64,000 nucleotides of DNA from assembly GCF_003544875.1 (NCBI RefSeq), contig NZ_CP032095.1:1-64000 (forward strand), in the 5' to 3' direction. This DNA is from Vibrio alfacsensis. GTDB taxonomy: Bacteria > Pseudomonadota > Gammaproteobacteria > Enterobacterales > Vibrionaceae. Below, in pieces: positions 50,402-59,148 of this stretch (position 1 is its first letter; the number at the start of each line of letters is the position of its first letter). The translations under genes and the position numbers were made by a program. The notes under the pieces were generated by a model. It was not told the DNA's origin. It was given only the letters and a program-made list of their open reading frames with translations, and searched no databases.

Positions 50402-51214
50402 CTAATAATTCCAATAGTCATCCCATGTATTGAGATCTTTACCTAATTTAGACATGTGCTGAGCATATTTTTTCGTGTTACTACTTCTAAACCATCCTCT
50501 ATCTAAATCTCTAAGGATATGTTCGATCGACGAATTTAGGGCAAGGATGAATGCATTTCTAACCGTGTTCGAATCGCAAATATAGTTCACAGGAGTGGGG
50601 TGGAATACGCCATTGAAGTAACCACATAAGAGGTTCTTATGAAAGCCGGGTGCGTTATGGCCAAGCAGGTTCACGGTAATTTTACTTTTCTTACGATCAA
50701 CGTGCTTAAATTGAACATACAAATTGCAAGTATCCCCTCCTATTGCTTGAAGAAGTGATGGGTCATCCGACATCCGCACATTCACTTTATATTTCCAATC
50801 TTTACAGACTTGTTGATTGCGTTTCCATCTGTCCATATTGTGAGAGAAGATTGAATGGAAAGCGGTAGAGTGATAACACCCGTGCTTGTTCAGTTCATTT
50901 CTTACCGACTCATACTCTTTTTTCCCGCGCAAACATTTGTCCCAATAATCGGGTTTTTTGGGCGGGGCCTGACAACCTTGAGGATGTGATGCGTTACCTG
51001 ACATGCAACTCGTAATGCTGCATGAGCTGTTGTAACCGCCAGCCCAAGCTGATGGGCTTTTTATCGAGAGTAGTATTGGCGAACTTATGGCCGCGGATCG
51101 TATAAAGCGTCTTCTTGAGAAGCGCGAGCTGGGTTCTGTGCTTTCATCGGTTTCACTGATTACCGTCACGATATCTTTATTTTTCGCGGGCTCTTGAATT
51201 TCTTTGTTATCCAT
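50402..51214 (-). CDS. Tat-signal cysteine-rich protein, putative substrate of the HPr-rel-A cluster
   Basis: About 270 residues from ATG 51214. A twin-arginine signal (SRRRFIRSAAISSPILLSIK) follows a 35-residue polar N-region, unusually long. Directly after the cleavage site comes SCSITSCMSGNASHPQGCQ, a Cys-Ser-Gly-Asn motif, then a domain with eight further cysteines and many basic and aromatic residues. No enzyme family recognised. As first gene before PqqD-like, kinase and nucleotidyltransferase genes, it is the likely client that is folded and modified before Tat export (inference). Confidence 0.7.
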   Translation of the reverse strand: MDNKEIQEPAKNKDIVTVISETDESTEPSSRFSRRRFIRSAAISSPILLSIKSPSAWAGGYNSSCSITSCMSGNASHPQGCQAPPKKPDYWDKCLRGKKEYESVRNELNKHGCYHSTAFHSIFSHNMDRWKRNQQVCKDWKYKVNVRMSDDPSLLQAIGGDTCNLYVQFKHVDRKKSKITVNLLGHNAPGFHKNLLCGYFNGVFHPTPVNYICDSNTVRNAFILALNSSIEHILRDLDRGWFRSSNTKKYAQHMSKLGKDLNTWDDYWNY

Positions 51215-51543
51215 AACGTTCACCAAGAGGTTTTTAATGGTTGTTTTTTGGTCACATTACACCAGTGTAGCTCAATGATGACGGTTATTCATAAAAAACG
51301 GTTTGATAGTCGACTTTCTTCGGTGGTTCGGGCAAGGCGTGGGAATTAGGGGGCTGAGTTGGTTTCGTTGTGTTTTGTTGTTCTAAGCATATAAATCATA
51401 TGGTTATCTAAATGCCGTAATAAAAATGGAGTGCATGATGGAGAAAGATGTACGAACAAGAAGAACTTTAGTCTTAATGGACGATGAGTGATTTCCTTAA
51501 TCTTTTGATAATTGCCAAGGTGTAATAATCAGAGGACGAGAAA
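51215..51543. promoter_or_regulatory. Divergent promoter region of the rings C/D operon
   Basis: About 330 bases between the minus-strand cluster and the plus-strand steroid operon. It contains an 18-codon open frame at 51435-51491 (MMEKDVRTRRTLVLMDDE) with GGAG upstream, and AT-rich sequence around 51390-51425 that may be the promoter. No regulator gene follows. Confidence 0.45.
51435..51491 (+). CDS. Possible leader peptide or truncated gene upstream of hsaC
   Basis: An 18-codon frame, MMEKDVRTRRTLVLMDDE, with GGAG five bases before the first ATG, ending 52 bases before the dioxygenase start. It could be a leader peptide or the leftover start of a deleted regulator. Too short to identify. 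Confidence 0.3.
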   Translation: MMEKDVRTRRTLVLMDDE

Positions 51544-52434
51544 ATGGATATCAAGGCGCTTGGGTATTTTGTTGCCCAAACTGATGACTTGAATAAGTGG
51601 CAGCACTATGCAGAGCAAGTGCTAGGTATGTCCACTCACCCGGCCCCGAGTGGCGGAATGTATATCAAAATGGATGAACGTCCATTTCGCATGCTGATCA
51701 TTGAGGGGAGTGAAAATCGTTATATCGCCTCCGGTTGGGAGCTCGCATCGAAAGATGCCTTTGATGCTGCAATTGAAAGGCTAACTGAGCATCAAGTGGC
51801 ATGGGAGATCGCTGATGATGAGCAATGCACTCAGCGTGGTGTCCAAGATCTTGTCACGTTCCAAGACCCGGCAGGTAACACCCATGAAGTCTATTGGGGC
51901 TTCTTATCTGGCTGTGAACCGTTTATTTCTCCGCAAGGTGTTCCGCGATTTCTCACTGATGGAATGGGTTTAGGTCACACGGTTTTACCTGCACCAAACT
52001 TTGATGAAACGTATCAGTTTTTAACCGAAGTAATGGGCTTTCAGCTTTCTGATATTTTCAATTTCCGCCCGGCAGAAGACGCGCCAAGCTCGCGCATCTA
52101 TTTTATGCATTGCGATAACCCTCGCCACCATAGTCTAGCGATTTGTGAGTTCCCGGTTCCTAGCGGCTGTGTACATACCATGGTTGAAGTGGACGCAATG
52201 TCTGAGGTTGGACGCGCCAATGATCGCCGAATTGCACATGACGTACCGCTATCTGCCACGCTAGGCCAGCACCTTAATGACAAGATGACCTCTTTTTATA
52301 TGAAAACACCATCAGGCTTTGATATGGAGTTTGGCCATGGGGGGCTCCAAGTTGATTGGGACCACCACCGCGCCTTTGAATTTACCCGCGTGAGTTTGTG
52401 GGGACACGATTTTTCGGTCGGACAGGAACAGTAA
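51544..52434 (+). CDS. hsaC: Extradiol dioxygenase of steroid degradation (HsaC/TesB type)
   Basis: Type I (VOC) extradiol dioxygenase of 296 residues. Two-domain layout with the active C-terminal domain; Fe(II) ligands His145 (GLGHTV), His211 (CVHTMVEV) and Glu262 (FDMEFG), plus NPRHHSLA and LNDKMTSFYMKTPSGFD. These match from memory the mycobacterial HsaC at near-identical spacing. It would open the A ring of 3,4-DHSA by meta-cleavage. Its product is the substrate of the hydrolase encoded at 20273. First gene of an eleven-gene operon; ribosome site GAGGACGAG. Intact. Confidence 0.9.
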   Translation: MDIKALGYFVAQTDDLNKWQHYAEQVLGMSTHPAPSGGMYIKMDERPFRMLIIEGSENRYIASGWELASKDAFDAAIERLTEHQVAWEIADDEQCTQRGVQDLVTFQDPAGNTHEVYWGFLSGCEPFISPQGVPRFLTDGMGLGHTVLPAPNFDETYQFLTEVMGFQLSDIFNFRPAEDAPSSRIYFMHCDNPRHHSLAICEFPVPSGCVHTMVEVDAMSEVGRANDRRIAHDVPLSATLGQHLNDKMTSFYMKTPSGFDMEFGHGGLQVDWDHHRAFEFTRVSLWGHDFSVGQEQ

Positions 52435-52435
52435 C

Positions 52436-53311
52436 ATGAATAAAGAAATGACAATTCAACAGATGGTCGATGCTCTTGAAGATGGGATGACAATCGGAAT
52501 TGGTGGTTGGGGACCTCGTCGCAAACCGATGGCACTGATCCGTGCAATCCTCAACTCCGATGTGAAAGATTTAACTGTCGTGGCATACGGTGGAGCGGAT
52601 GTCGGTATGTTGTGTGCGGCTGGTAAAGTAAAAAAACTCATTTTTGCCTTTGTATCGCTCGATTTTATTCCCCTTGAGCCTTATTTCCGTCAAGCACGTC
52701 AATCGGGCGAGTTGGAAGTGATGGAAATTGATGAGGGCATGATGCTTCTTGGCTTACGAGCTGCCGCATGGGGGTGCCCTTATATCCCAACAGCATTAGG
52801 CCTTGGTACCGATGTGCTAACGGTGAATCCTGAATTGAAATGTATTGACAGCCCATACGATGACAAAGAATGGGTCGCCATGCCTGCGCTTAAACTTGAT
52901 GTCGCACTTGTGCATGTTGATAGGGCTGACCGACGTGGCGTTTGTCAGATCAAAGGTCCGGATCATTATATGGATGATTGGTTTACCCGTGCCGCAGATA
53001 AAACCTTTGTAAGCTGCGAAGAAATCGTCGACTCAAGCGAGTTTTATAGTGAAGAAGAATCCCGGTATGTGCTTTGGGAGCGCTCTCAAACTACGGGTGT
53101 AATTGAAATACCAGGTGGTGCCCATCCGACCTCTTGTGCTCCTTTATATGGTTTTGATACGGCACATTTTAAAGAGTATTCGGCTTTTGCGCGAGATGGT
53201 GGTTTTGATGGCTATTACAGTAAATACATTCAAGATCTTGATGAGCAAGGCTACCAAACTCAAGTCGGTGGCTTAGAAAGCATTCGCCAACTTGCCCTTC
53301 CAGTTTATTAG
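52436..53311 (+). CDS. ipdA: CoA-transferase-like hydrolase subunit IpdA
   Basis: 291 residues of the class I CoA-transferase fold. GIGGWGPRRKPMALIRAIL and VAYGGADVGMLCAAGKVKK match IpdA proteins. IpdAB opens ring C of the steroid intermediate COCHEA-CoA by hydrolysis, without acting as a CoA transferase (known from Mycobacterium/Rhodococcus). Glu100 in the DEGM segment is in the region of the catalytic Glu; exact equivalence is inferred. Starts one base after hsaC stop and is followed by ipdB 11 bases later. Confidence 0.9.
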   Translation: MNKEMTIQQMVDALEDGMTIGIGGWGPRRKPMALIRAILNSDVKDLTVVAYGGADVGMLCAAGKVKKLIFAFVSLDFIPLEPYFRQARQSGELEVMEIDEGMMLLGLRAAAWGCPYIPTALGLGTDVLTVNPELKCIDSPYDDKEWVAMPALKLDVALVHVDRADRRGVCQIKGPDHYMDDWFTRAADKTFVSCEEIVDSSEFYSEEESRYVLWERSQTTGVIEIPGGAHPTSCAPLYGFDTAHFKEYSAFARDGGFDGYYSKYIQDLDEQGYQTQVGGLESIRQLALPVY

Positions 53312-53322
53312 AGGACGATACA

Positions 53323-54153
53323 ATGACAGTTGCAAAAGAATATACCCTCGCTGAACTGATGATTTGTGCAGGTGCCGAGGCGTTTCGTCATGATGGAGAA
53401 GTACTCGCGACCGGGATTGGTGTTATTCCACGTCTTGCTGCGAGCTTGGCGATGAGAACCATCAATCAAGATTTGATGATGACAGATTCAGAGGCATTTT
53501 TGCTTTCTGAGCCTAACCCAGTAGGAAAGCGCAGCGAAGCGTTCGTGCAGAAGAACGAAACGTGGATGGGTTTCTCACGGATTTTCGACAACGTATGGAG
53601 CAAAAAACGTCACGCAATGGTTGGTCCGACACAAATTGACCAGTATGGCCAAGCTAATATCTCCGCGTTAGGGAGTGACTACCAACGCCCCAAAGTTCAG
53701 ATGTTAGGGGTTCGAGGTTTTCCAGGGAACTCGATCTGTCATGCGAACTCATTCTTCGTTCCGGATCACAATCCGCGGGTATTCGTGAAAGGCGAGTGTG
53801 ACATGGTGGCATCGATCGGTAAAAACCCAGCTCGACTTCCGAAAGGGTACACCTTAGACGATATTGACCTGCGTTTGGTGATTACCAACTTAGCGGTGAT
53901 GGATTGGCAAGGACCTAAGCACCAACTTCGTTTGTTGAGCGTGCATCCGGGCGTGTCTGTTGAAGAGGTTATTGCGAATACCGGCTTTGATATTTTTGTT
54001 CCTGACCACGTTGATATTACGCCGGCACCGACGGTTGAGCAGTTGGAAGTGATTCGTCAGCTTGACCCGCATAATAGTCGTGCATATCAGATTAAGAGCA
54101 ACCCTCCTGGGATTCGTGTTGCTGTAAAGCAAGAGCAGGAGAGTGCCGTATGA
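53323..54153 (+). CDS. ipdB: CoA-transferase-like hydrolase subunit IpdB
   Basis: 276 residues, partner of IpdA. MICAGAEAFRHDGEVLATGI and SALGSDYQRPKVQMLGVRGF with PGNSICHANSFFV are typical of IpdB. Forms a heterodimer with IpdA for ring C hydrolysis. GAGGACG lies ahead of the ATG; its TGA overlaps the next start (ATGA), implying translational coupling. Confidence 0.9.
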   Translation: MTVAKEYTLAELMICAGAEAFRHDGEVLATGIGVIPRLAASLAMRTINQDLMMTDSEAFLLSEPNPVGKRSEAFVQKNETWMGFSRIFDNVWSKKRHAMVGPTQIDQYGQANISALGSDYQRPKVQMLGVRGFPGNSICHANSFFVPDHNPRVFVKGECDMVASIGKNPARLPKGYTLDDIDLRLVITNLAVMDWQGPKHQLRLLSVHPGVSVEEVIANTGFDIFVPDHVDITPAPTVEQLEVIRQLDPHNSRAYQIKSNPPGIRVAVKQEQESAV

Positions 54154-55031
54154 GTCTAGAGTCCACCCTCATTGATGATGTTGTTGAATACCGAGTACAG
54201 CAGGGAATTGCGATCGTTACAATGATGAGGCCGCAATACAACAATGCTCAAAATGGTCAAATGACCTACGCATTGGATAGTGCTTTTAAGCGCGCATGTG
54301 ATGACGATGAGATAAAAGCGATCGTGCTGTGTGGTGCAGGGAAACATTTCTCTGCAGGTCATGATATAGGCTCTCCTGGTCGCGATGTAGACCAAAGCTT
54401 TGACCGAGCAAGTCTATGGTATGACCATACCAACAAACCAGGCGGCGAATTTCAGTACGCTCGTGAACAAGAAGCGTATTTGGGGATGTGTCGCCGCTGG
54501 AGAGAGATGCCGAAGCCGACCATCGCAATGGTCAATGGTGCTTGTATTGCGGGAGGGTTGATGCTGGCTTGGGTGTGCGATCTGATCGTGTGTTCAGAAG
54601 AGAGCTTCTTTCAAGATCCTGTCGTTCGAATGGGTATTCCCGGCGTGGAGTACTTTGCGCATGTTTTTGAGATGAATCCTCGCGTAGCGAAAGAGTTTTT
54701 ATTTCTCGGTGAGCGAATGAGCGCTCAGCGTGCTTATGAGCTTGGTATGGTTAACCGCGTGGTTGCGAAAGACGAACTAGAGGCCGAAACGCTCAAAATG
54801 GCGGGTAAGATCGCTGAAATGCCTCGACTTGGTTTGCAATTGACTAAGCAAGTGGTGAACACTATTGAAGACATCATGGGTAAGCGAACGTCCATGGATA
54901 TGGCATTTGGTTTTCATCACTTTGCCCATACGCACAATCAGTTAATTTCTGGTGATAAGCTGTCTGGTTTTGATGCAAAAGCAATGGCAAAAGCCAACAA
55001 GCAGCAAGCTAATTCGGAAAGAGCGAGGTAG
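54150..55031 (+). CDS. echA20: Enoyl-CoA hydratase/isomerase-family ring D hydrolase (EchA20-like)
   Basis: Crotonase-fold protein of 293 residues. AIVLCGAGKHFSAGHDIGSP is the first oxyanion-hole segment; CIAGGLMLAWVCDLIVCSEE the second; DPVVRMGIPGVEYFAHVFE follows. The long GHDIGSPGRD insertion and the position next to ipdAB match EchA20, which hydrolyses ring D of HIEC-CoA in actinobacteria to give the IpdAB substrate. Identity is supported by context rather than a computed alignment. Intact. Confidence 0.82.
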   Translation: MSLESTLIDDVVEYRVQQGIAIVTMMRPQYNNAQNGQMTYALDSAFKRACDDDEIKAIVLCGAGKHFSAGHDIGSPGRDVDQSFDRASLWYDHTNKPGGEFQYAREQEAYLGMCRRWREMPKPTIAMVNGACIAGGLMLAWVCDLIVCSEESFFQDPVVRMGIPGVEYFAHVFEMNPRVAKEFLFLGERMSAQRAYELGMVNRVVAKDELEAETLKMAGKIAEMPRLGLQLTKQVVNTIEDIMGKRTSMDMAFGFHHFAHTHNQLISGDKLSGFDAKAMAKANKQQANSERAR

Positions 55032-55036
55032 ATGAG

Positions 55037-56131
55037 ATGCTTCAAACAGAATTAACACAACAGTTAGGTTGTCGATTTCCGATTGTACAAACAGCGATGG
55101 GCTGGGTATCAGATTCAAATTTGGTGATCGCAACAACGCAGGCCGGTGGCTTTGGTTTTCTTGCTGGCGCGACCATCAAGCCAGAAGAACTGGAAGACGA
55201 AATTAAGCGTGTTATTTCCCACACCGGGAGCCGTAACTTTGGCTTGAATTTTCATATGTTTCAGGAAAATGCGGCTCAGTGTGTTGATTTGGCTATCAAG
55301 TACCAACTTAAAGCGATCAGTTACGGTCGTGGACCAGACAAAGCCACCATAGCTCGGCTTAAACAAGCGGGTGTGCTTTGTATTCCAACGGTGGGCGCGG
55401 TTAAGCATGCCATTAGTGCGGTGAAGTTAGGCGCAGATATGATCACTATCCAAGGTGCCGAGGGTGGGGGGCATACAGGCGGTGTTCCATCTTCGATCTT
55501 GCTTCCTCAAGTGCTAGATGCGGTGGATGTGCCTGTTATTGCAGCCGGTGGTTTCTCTACAGGTCGAGGTTTAGCTTCTGCTTTGGCGGCGGGAGCGTGT
55601 GGCATTGCCATGGGAACGCGTTTTTTAATGACTACTGACTCCCCAACACCAAGTGTGACTTTGGAGCGTTACCTAGCAGTCAAAGATCCACAAAAGATAC
55701 AAGTGACCACCGCAGTCGATGGGTTGCGTCATCGCATGATAGCCACGTCATTAATTAAAAAGCTTGAAAAATCCAGTGCAATGGGGCGTCTTATGATTGC
55801 CCTTTCTAGCGCATGGGAGTGGAAGAAGCAGACGAATATGACGTTGCCACACATGCTACGAGTCTTCTTCAAAGCATTAAAAGAAGATCCTGCAGAGCTT
55901 TCACAAACGGTGATGGCAGCCAATCAGCCAGTGCTTCTTCAACATTCGATGGTTGACGGACAGCCAGATCAAGGCATTTTACCGAGTGGTCAGGTGGCTG
56001 CCGCAATTGATGAATTAATTTCTGCGGAACAACTTATTCATGGCATTGCTGAAGATGCTGAACAGTGTTTACAACGTTTGTTTCAAGGCAATGCTAACCA
56101 TTTTATCTACCCCCACAAGGAAGTGAGTTAG
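55037..56131 (+). CDS. ipdC: Nitronate-monooxygenase-family flavin oxidoreductase (IpdC-like)
   Basis: 364 residues, FMN TIM barrel of the 2-nitropropane dioxygenase family. PIVQTAMGWVSDSNLVIATT, ITIQGAEGGGHTGGVPSSIL and VPVIAAGGFSTGRGLASALA are phosphate/FMN-binding signatures. In steroid catabolism IpdC oxidises the 5-hydroxy bicyclic CoA ester to the substrate of the ring D hydrolase; the neighbours here fit that step. ATG 55037 has GAGGTAG upstream. Intact. Confidence 0.82.
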   Translation: MLQTELTQQLGCRFPIVQTAMGWVSDSNLVIATTQAGGFGFLAGATIKPEELEDEIKRVISHTGSRNFGLNFHMFQENAAQCVDLAIKYQLKAISYGRGPDKATIARLKQAGVLCIPTVGAVKHAISAVKLGADMITIQGAEGGGHTGGVPSSILLPQVLDAVDVPVIAAGGFSTGRGLASALAAGACGIAMGTRFLMTTDSPTPSVTLERYLAVKDPQKIQVTTAVDGLRHRMIATSLIKKLEKSSAMGRLMIALSSAWEWKKQTNMTLPHMLRVFFKALKEDPAELSQTVMAANQPVLLQHSMVDGQPDQGILPSGQVAAAIDELISAEQLIHGIAEDAEQCLQRLFQGNANHFIYPHKEVS

Positions 56132-56899
56132 ATGACACAACAAAATCAAAATGACGCATTTCATACCGTCATCGACAACGGTATTGCGGAACTCGTGATA
56201 GAAAAGCCGCCAGTGAATGCTCTCGATAGCCACGAATGGCTGGCGCTTGCACAAGCCATTGATGCGCTAGGTACCCAAGAAGATGTGAAAGTTATCGTGA
56301 TTCGTTCACAGGGACGAGGTTTTTGTGCGGGTGTGGATATCAAGGAGTTGGATGCGTATCCAGAACGCATTGTTCAAGTGAATGCGGGCAACTATGCCAC
56401 TTTCAAAGCGGTCCACCGTAGCCCAGTGCCTGTCATTGTTGCTGTACATGGCTATGTATTAGGCGGCGGCATTGGTATTACCGGAGCGGCTGACATCGTC
56501 GTTGCATCGGAGTGCGCGACGTTTGCATTACCAGAGGTGGACCGTGGTGCAATGGGGGCTCACTTGCAACGCTTATTCCCAGTACAAAAAGTGCGTTATA
56601 TGTTTTTTACCGGAGAGACCGTAACGTCACAAGAAGCGGATCGTTATGGGTTTATTGAGCGTATCGTACCTCACGCACAACTGCGAGAAACGGCATTGGA
56701 GATTGCCAATAAAATAGCTGCGAAAAGCTCTTCGATGATCCGTATCGCAAAAGAAGCATTAAACGGTATTGAAGATGGCGATTTAGAGGCGAAATATCGC
56801 TGGGAACAAGGGTTTACATTAGAAGCTTATACTCGCCCTGATTCGGCGGAAACACGACGCGCGTTTGTGGAAAAACGTGAAGCGCGTTTCGATTTGTAA
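56132..56899 (+). CDS. Enoyl-CoA hydratase of the HIP side-chain beta-oxidation
   Basis: Crotonase-family protein of 255 residues: VIVIRSQGRGFCAGVDIKEL and VHGYVLGGGIGITGAADIVV are the oxyanion-hole segments; PEVDRGAMGAHLQRLFP follows. ATG lies directly after the ipdC stop (TAGATG). Probable role: hydration of the unsaturated propanoyl-CoA side chain made by the acyl-CoA dehydrogenases encoded next (EchA13-like position in the actinobacterial pathway). One Glu is seen in the second active-site helix (PEVDRG). Exact step inferred. Confidence 0.82.
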   Translation: MTQQNQNDAFHTVIDNGIAELVIEKPPVNALDSHEWLALAQAIDALGTQEDVKVIVIRSQGRGFCAGVDIKELDAYPERIVQVNAGNYATFKAVHRSPVPVIVAVHGYVLGGGIGITGAADIVVASECATFALPEVDRGAMGAHLQRLFPVQKVRYMFFTGETVTSQEADRYGFIERIVPHAQLRETALEIANKIAAKSSSMIRIAKEALNGIEDGDLEAKYRWEQGFTLEAYTRPDSAETRRAFVEKREARFDL

Positions 56900-56917
56900 T
56901 GGAGGACATACACCACC

Positions 56918-58069
56918 ATGGAACTGATTTTTAACGATAAACAACGTGCATTTCGTGACGAAGTGCGTCAGTGGCTAACGGAGAATGTGCCTCAAGAGCC
57001 ATTGGCAAGTTATGACACAAAAGAGGGCTTTGAGCAGCACCGAGCATGGGAGAAAAAGCTGTCTGACGCCCGTCTTTCAATGGTGATGTGGCCAGAGGAA
57101 CTCGGTGGGCGTGGTTGTGATCTAACCGACTGGCTGATCTTTGAAGAAGAATATTATGGTGCAGGTGCGCCGATGCGAGTCAATCAAAATGGCCAGCTGC
57201 TGTTGGGATCCACATTGATTGAATTTGGCACGGAAGCACAAAAGCAACAGTTTTTACCGCGTATGGCATCGAGTGATGATATGTGGGCGCAAGCATGGTC
57301 AGAACCGAACGCTGGTTCAGATATGGCAGCAATTACAAGTAAAGCGGTGCGTGATGGTGATGAGTTCGTGATTAATGGACAGAAGACCTGGTCGACACGC
57401 GCCATTTTCGCTGACTGGTGCTTTGGCTTGTTTCGTAGTGACCCTAACTCCTCGCGTCACCACGGTTTGTCCTACCTTATGGTTAAACTCGATACTCCAG
57501 GAGTAACCATTCGACCAATTAAAGCCCTAAATGGAAAAGATGCGTTTGCAGAAATCTTTTTCGACAATGTTCGTGTGCCGGTTGAAAACTGTATTGGTGA
57601 AGAAGGGCAGGGCTGGAAAGTTGCGATGGCAACTGCGGGATTTGAACGAGGATTACTATTGCGTTCGCCAGCGCGTTTTCAACAGACTGCTCGTGAATTG
57701 ATCAAATTGTTTCATGAAAATAAAGCGTATGCCGAGCAAAACCCTGCTTTGGCCGTGGAAGTCGCGAATGCTTGGTCTGACGCGCAAGCTTATGCGTTAT
57801 CCGCTTATTACACCGTTGGTCGCTTAAGTAAAGGTGAAAAAATTGGTGCCGAATCCAGTATCAATAAAATATTTTGGTCAGAGCTGGATTTGAAAATGCA
57901 CGAACTAGCGATGGAGATCTTAGGGGCTCGAGGTGAGTTAACCGACGACAAGCACACACGTTGGCTTGAAGGATTTTTGTTCTCACATGCAGGTCCAATC
58001 TACGCGGGAACGAATGAAATCCAGCGTAATATCATTGCCGAGCGCATGCTTGCACTACCTAAAAGTTGA
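56918..58069 (+). CDS. ipdE1: Acyl-CoA dehydrogenase, large partner (IpdE1-like)
   Basis: 383 residues with the full acyl-CoA dehydrogenase fold: AWSEPNAGSDMAAITSKAVR (FAD/substrate loop), FVINGQKTWSTRAIFADWCF and the C-terminal AGPIYAGTNEIQRNIIAERM. Where many acyl-CoA dehydrogenases have catalytic Glu in YEGT, this has YAGT. The neighbour is a second, divergent dehydrogenase nine bases downstream; in actinobacteria such pairs (FadE30-FadE33) form alpha2beta2 enzymes acting on steroid-derived CoA thioesters. Probable role: dehydrogenation of the HIP-CoA side chain. GGAGGACAT precedes the start. Confidence 0.85.
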   Translation: MELIFNDKQRAFRDEVRQWLTENVPQEPLASYDTKEGFEQHRAWEKKLSDARLSMVMWPEELGGRGCDLTDWLIFEEEYYGAGAPMRVNQNGQLLLGSTLIEFGTEAQKQQFLPRMASSDDMWAQAWSEPNAGSDMAAITSKAVRDGDEFVINGQKTWSTRAIFADWCFGLFRSDPNSSRHHGLSYLMVKLDTPGVTIRPIKALNGKDAFAEIFFDNVRVPVENCIGEEGQGWKVAMATAGFERGLLLRSPARFQQTARELIKLFHENKAYAEQNPALAVEVANAWSDAQAYALSAYYTVGRLSKGEKIGAESSINKIFWSELDLKMHELAMEILGARGELTDDKHTRWLEGFLFSHAGPIYAGTNEIQRNIIAERMLALPKS

Positions 58070-58077
58070 GGTGAAAA

Positions 58078-59148
58078 ATGGATTTTACGTTCACAGACGA
58101 TCAATTAGCTTTCAAAGAAGCGATCAGTCGTTTTCTCATGACAGAAGCTGCGCCTGAAGTATTACGAGAAATTTGGGAAACCGATTCAGGACGCTCTCCT
58201 CAGCTGATGACCAATATTGCTGAGCAAGGCATGCTCGCGGTTTCTGTTCCTGAACAGGTTGGTGGCATCGGTATGGGGGATGTTGCCTGGTCTTTATTGA
58301 CCCAGGAACTTGGTTACTACTGTATTGCAGATGTAGTCGCCGATACGGGCTACACGGCCGTTGGACTTTTGAGTTCGCTACCGCAGTCCAGTCAGCGTGA
58401 TGAATGGCTAGAACAAATTGCAGCCGGTGCTTTACGTGTGGCAGTGTCCCATCCCGTCAATTCGCTTGTATCAGACGCGCATCTTGCTGACCTCATATTG
58501 ATGTTTGATGGTGACGATCTTCATGCCGTTGTGCGTGACCAAGTCGACCTTGAAGAAAGTAAAAGTATTGATACCTCACGTCGCTTAGCCAAAGTGTCAT
58601 GGAGTTCTGTGCCTGACACAAAATTGATCGGCGGAGAGGTTGGACGAGCGCTTAAGCAACAGCTGTTAAATAGAGGCTCGCTCGCGACGGCAGGGCAATT
58701 ACTTGGGCTTGCCCAGCGTATGCTCGATCTGTCTGTTGATTATGTCGCTCAGAGAAAACAGTTTGGTCGTGCCATTGGTAGCTTCCAAGCACTAAAGCAT
58801 CACTTAGCTGACATCGCGAAAGAGATAGAGTTTGCGCGACCTGTTTTGTACCGCGCGGCACACTCACTGGAGTCAGGCCATCCCGATGTGGATTTTCATG
58901 TTTCCCAAGCCAAGCTTTTTGCAACCAAAGCCGCCCATTTAGCTGCAAAACATGGCATTCAGGTTCATGGCGCAATGGGTTACACCTGGGAGGTGGATTT
59001 GCAAATGTTCATGAAACGGACATGGGCCCTAGAATCTTACTGGGGGTCAAAGGCATTTCATCAACAACGTCTGAATCAATTTGTTCACGGTACATTAGTT
59101 CAAGCACTTGACGGTGCAGGTCCATCATCCACATTTGGGAGGGGCTAA
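58078..59148 (+). CDS. ipdE2: Acyl-CoA dehydrogenase, small partner (IpdE2-like)
   Basis: 356 residues, divergent acyl-CoA dehydrogenase: LVGGIGMGDVAWSLLTQELG region (EQVGGIGMGDV), a reduced middle beta-domain, then YVAQRKQFGRAIGSFQALKH, the FAD-contact helix, and IQVHGAMGYTWEVDLQMFM. The shortened middle domain and pairing with ipdE1 suggest the non-identical subunit of a heterotetramer. Its stop overlaps the thiolase start (TAATGG). Intact. Confidence 0.84.
   Translation: MDFTFTDDQLAFKEAISRFLMTEAAPEVLREIWETDSGRSPQLMTNIAEQGMLAVSVPEQVGGIGMGDVAWSLLTQELGYYCIADVVADTGYTAVGLLSSLPQSSQRDEWLEQIAAGALRVAVSHPVNSLVSDAHLADLILMFDGDDLHAVVRDQVDLEESKSIDTSRRLAKVSWSSVPDTKLIGGEVGRALKQQLLNRGSLATAGQLLGLAQRMLDLSVDYVAQRKQFGRAIGSFQALKHHLADIAKEIEFARPVLYRAAHSLESGHPDVDFHVSQAKLFATKAAHLAAKHGIQVHGAMGYTWEVDLQMFMKRTWALESYWGSKAFHQQRLNQFVHGTLVQALDGAGPSSTFGRG

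Noticed and set aside
53890..54528. Minus-strand frames inside ipdB and echA20
   Set aside because: Shadow frames opposite clear coding sequence.
54150..56899. Generic fatty-acid beta-oxidation operon instead of a steroid one
   Set aside because: IpdA, IpdB and HsaC-type genes in the same tight operon are specific to steroid ring degradation.
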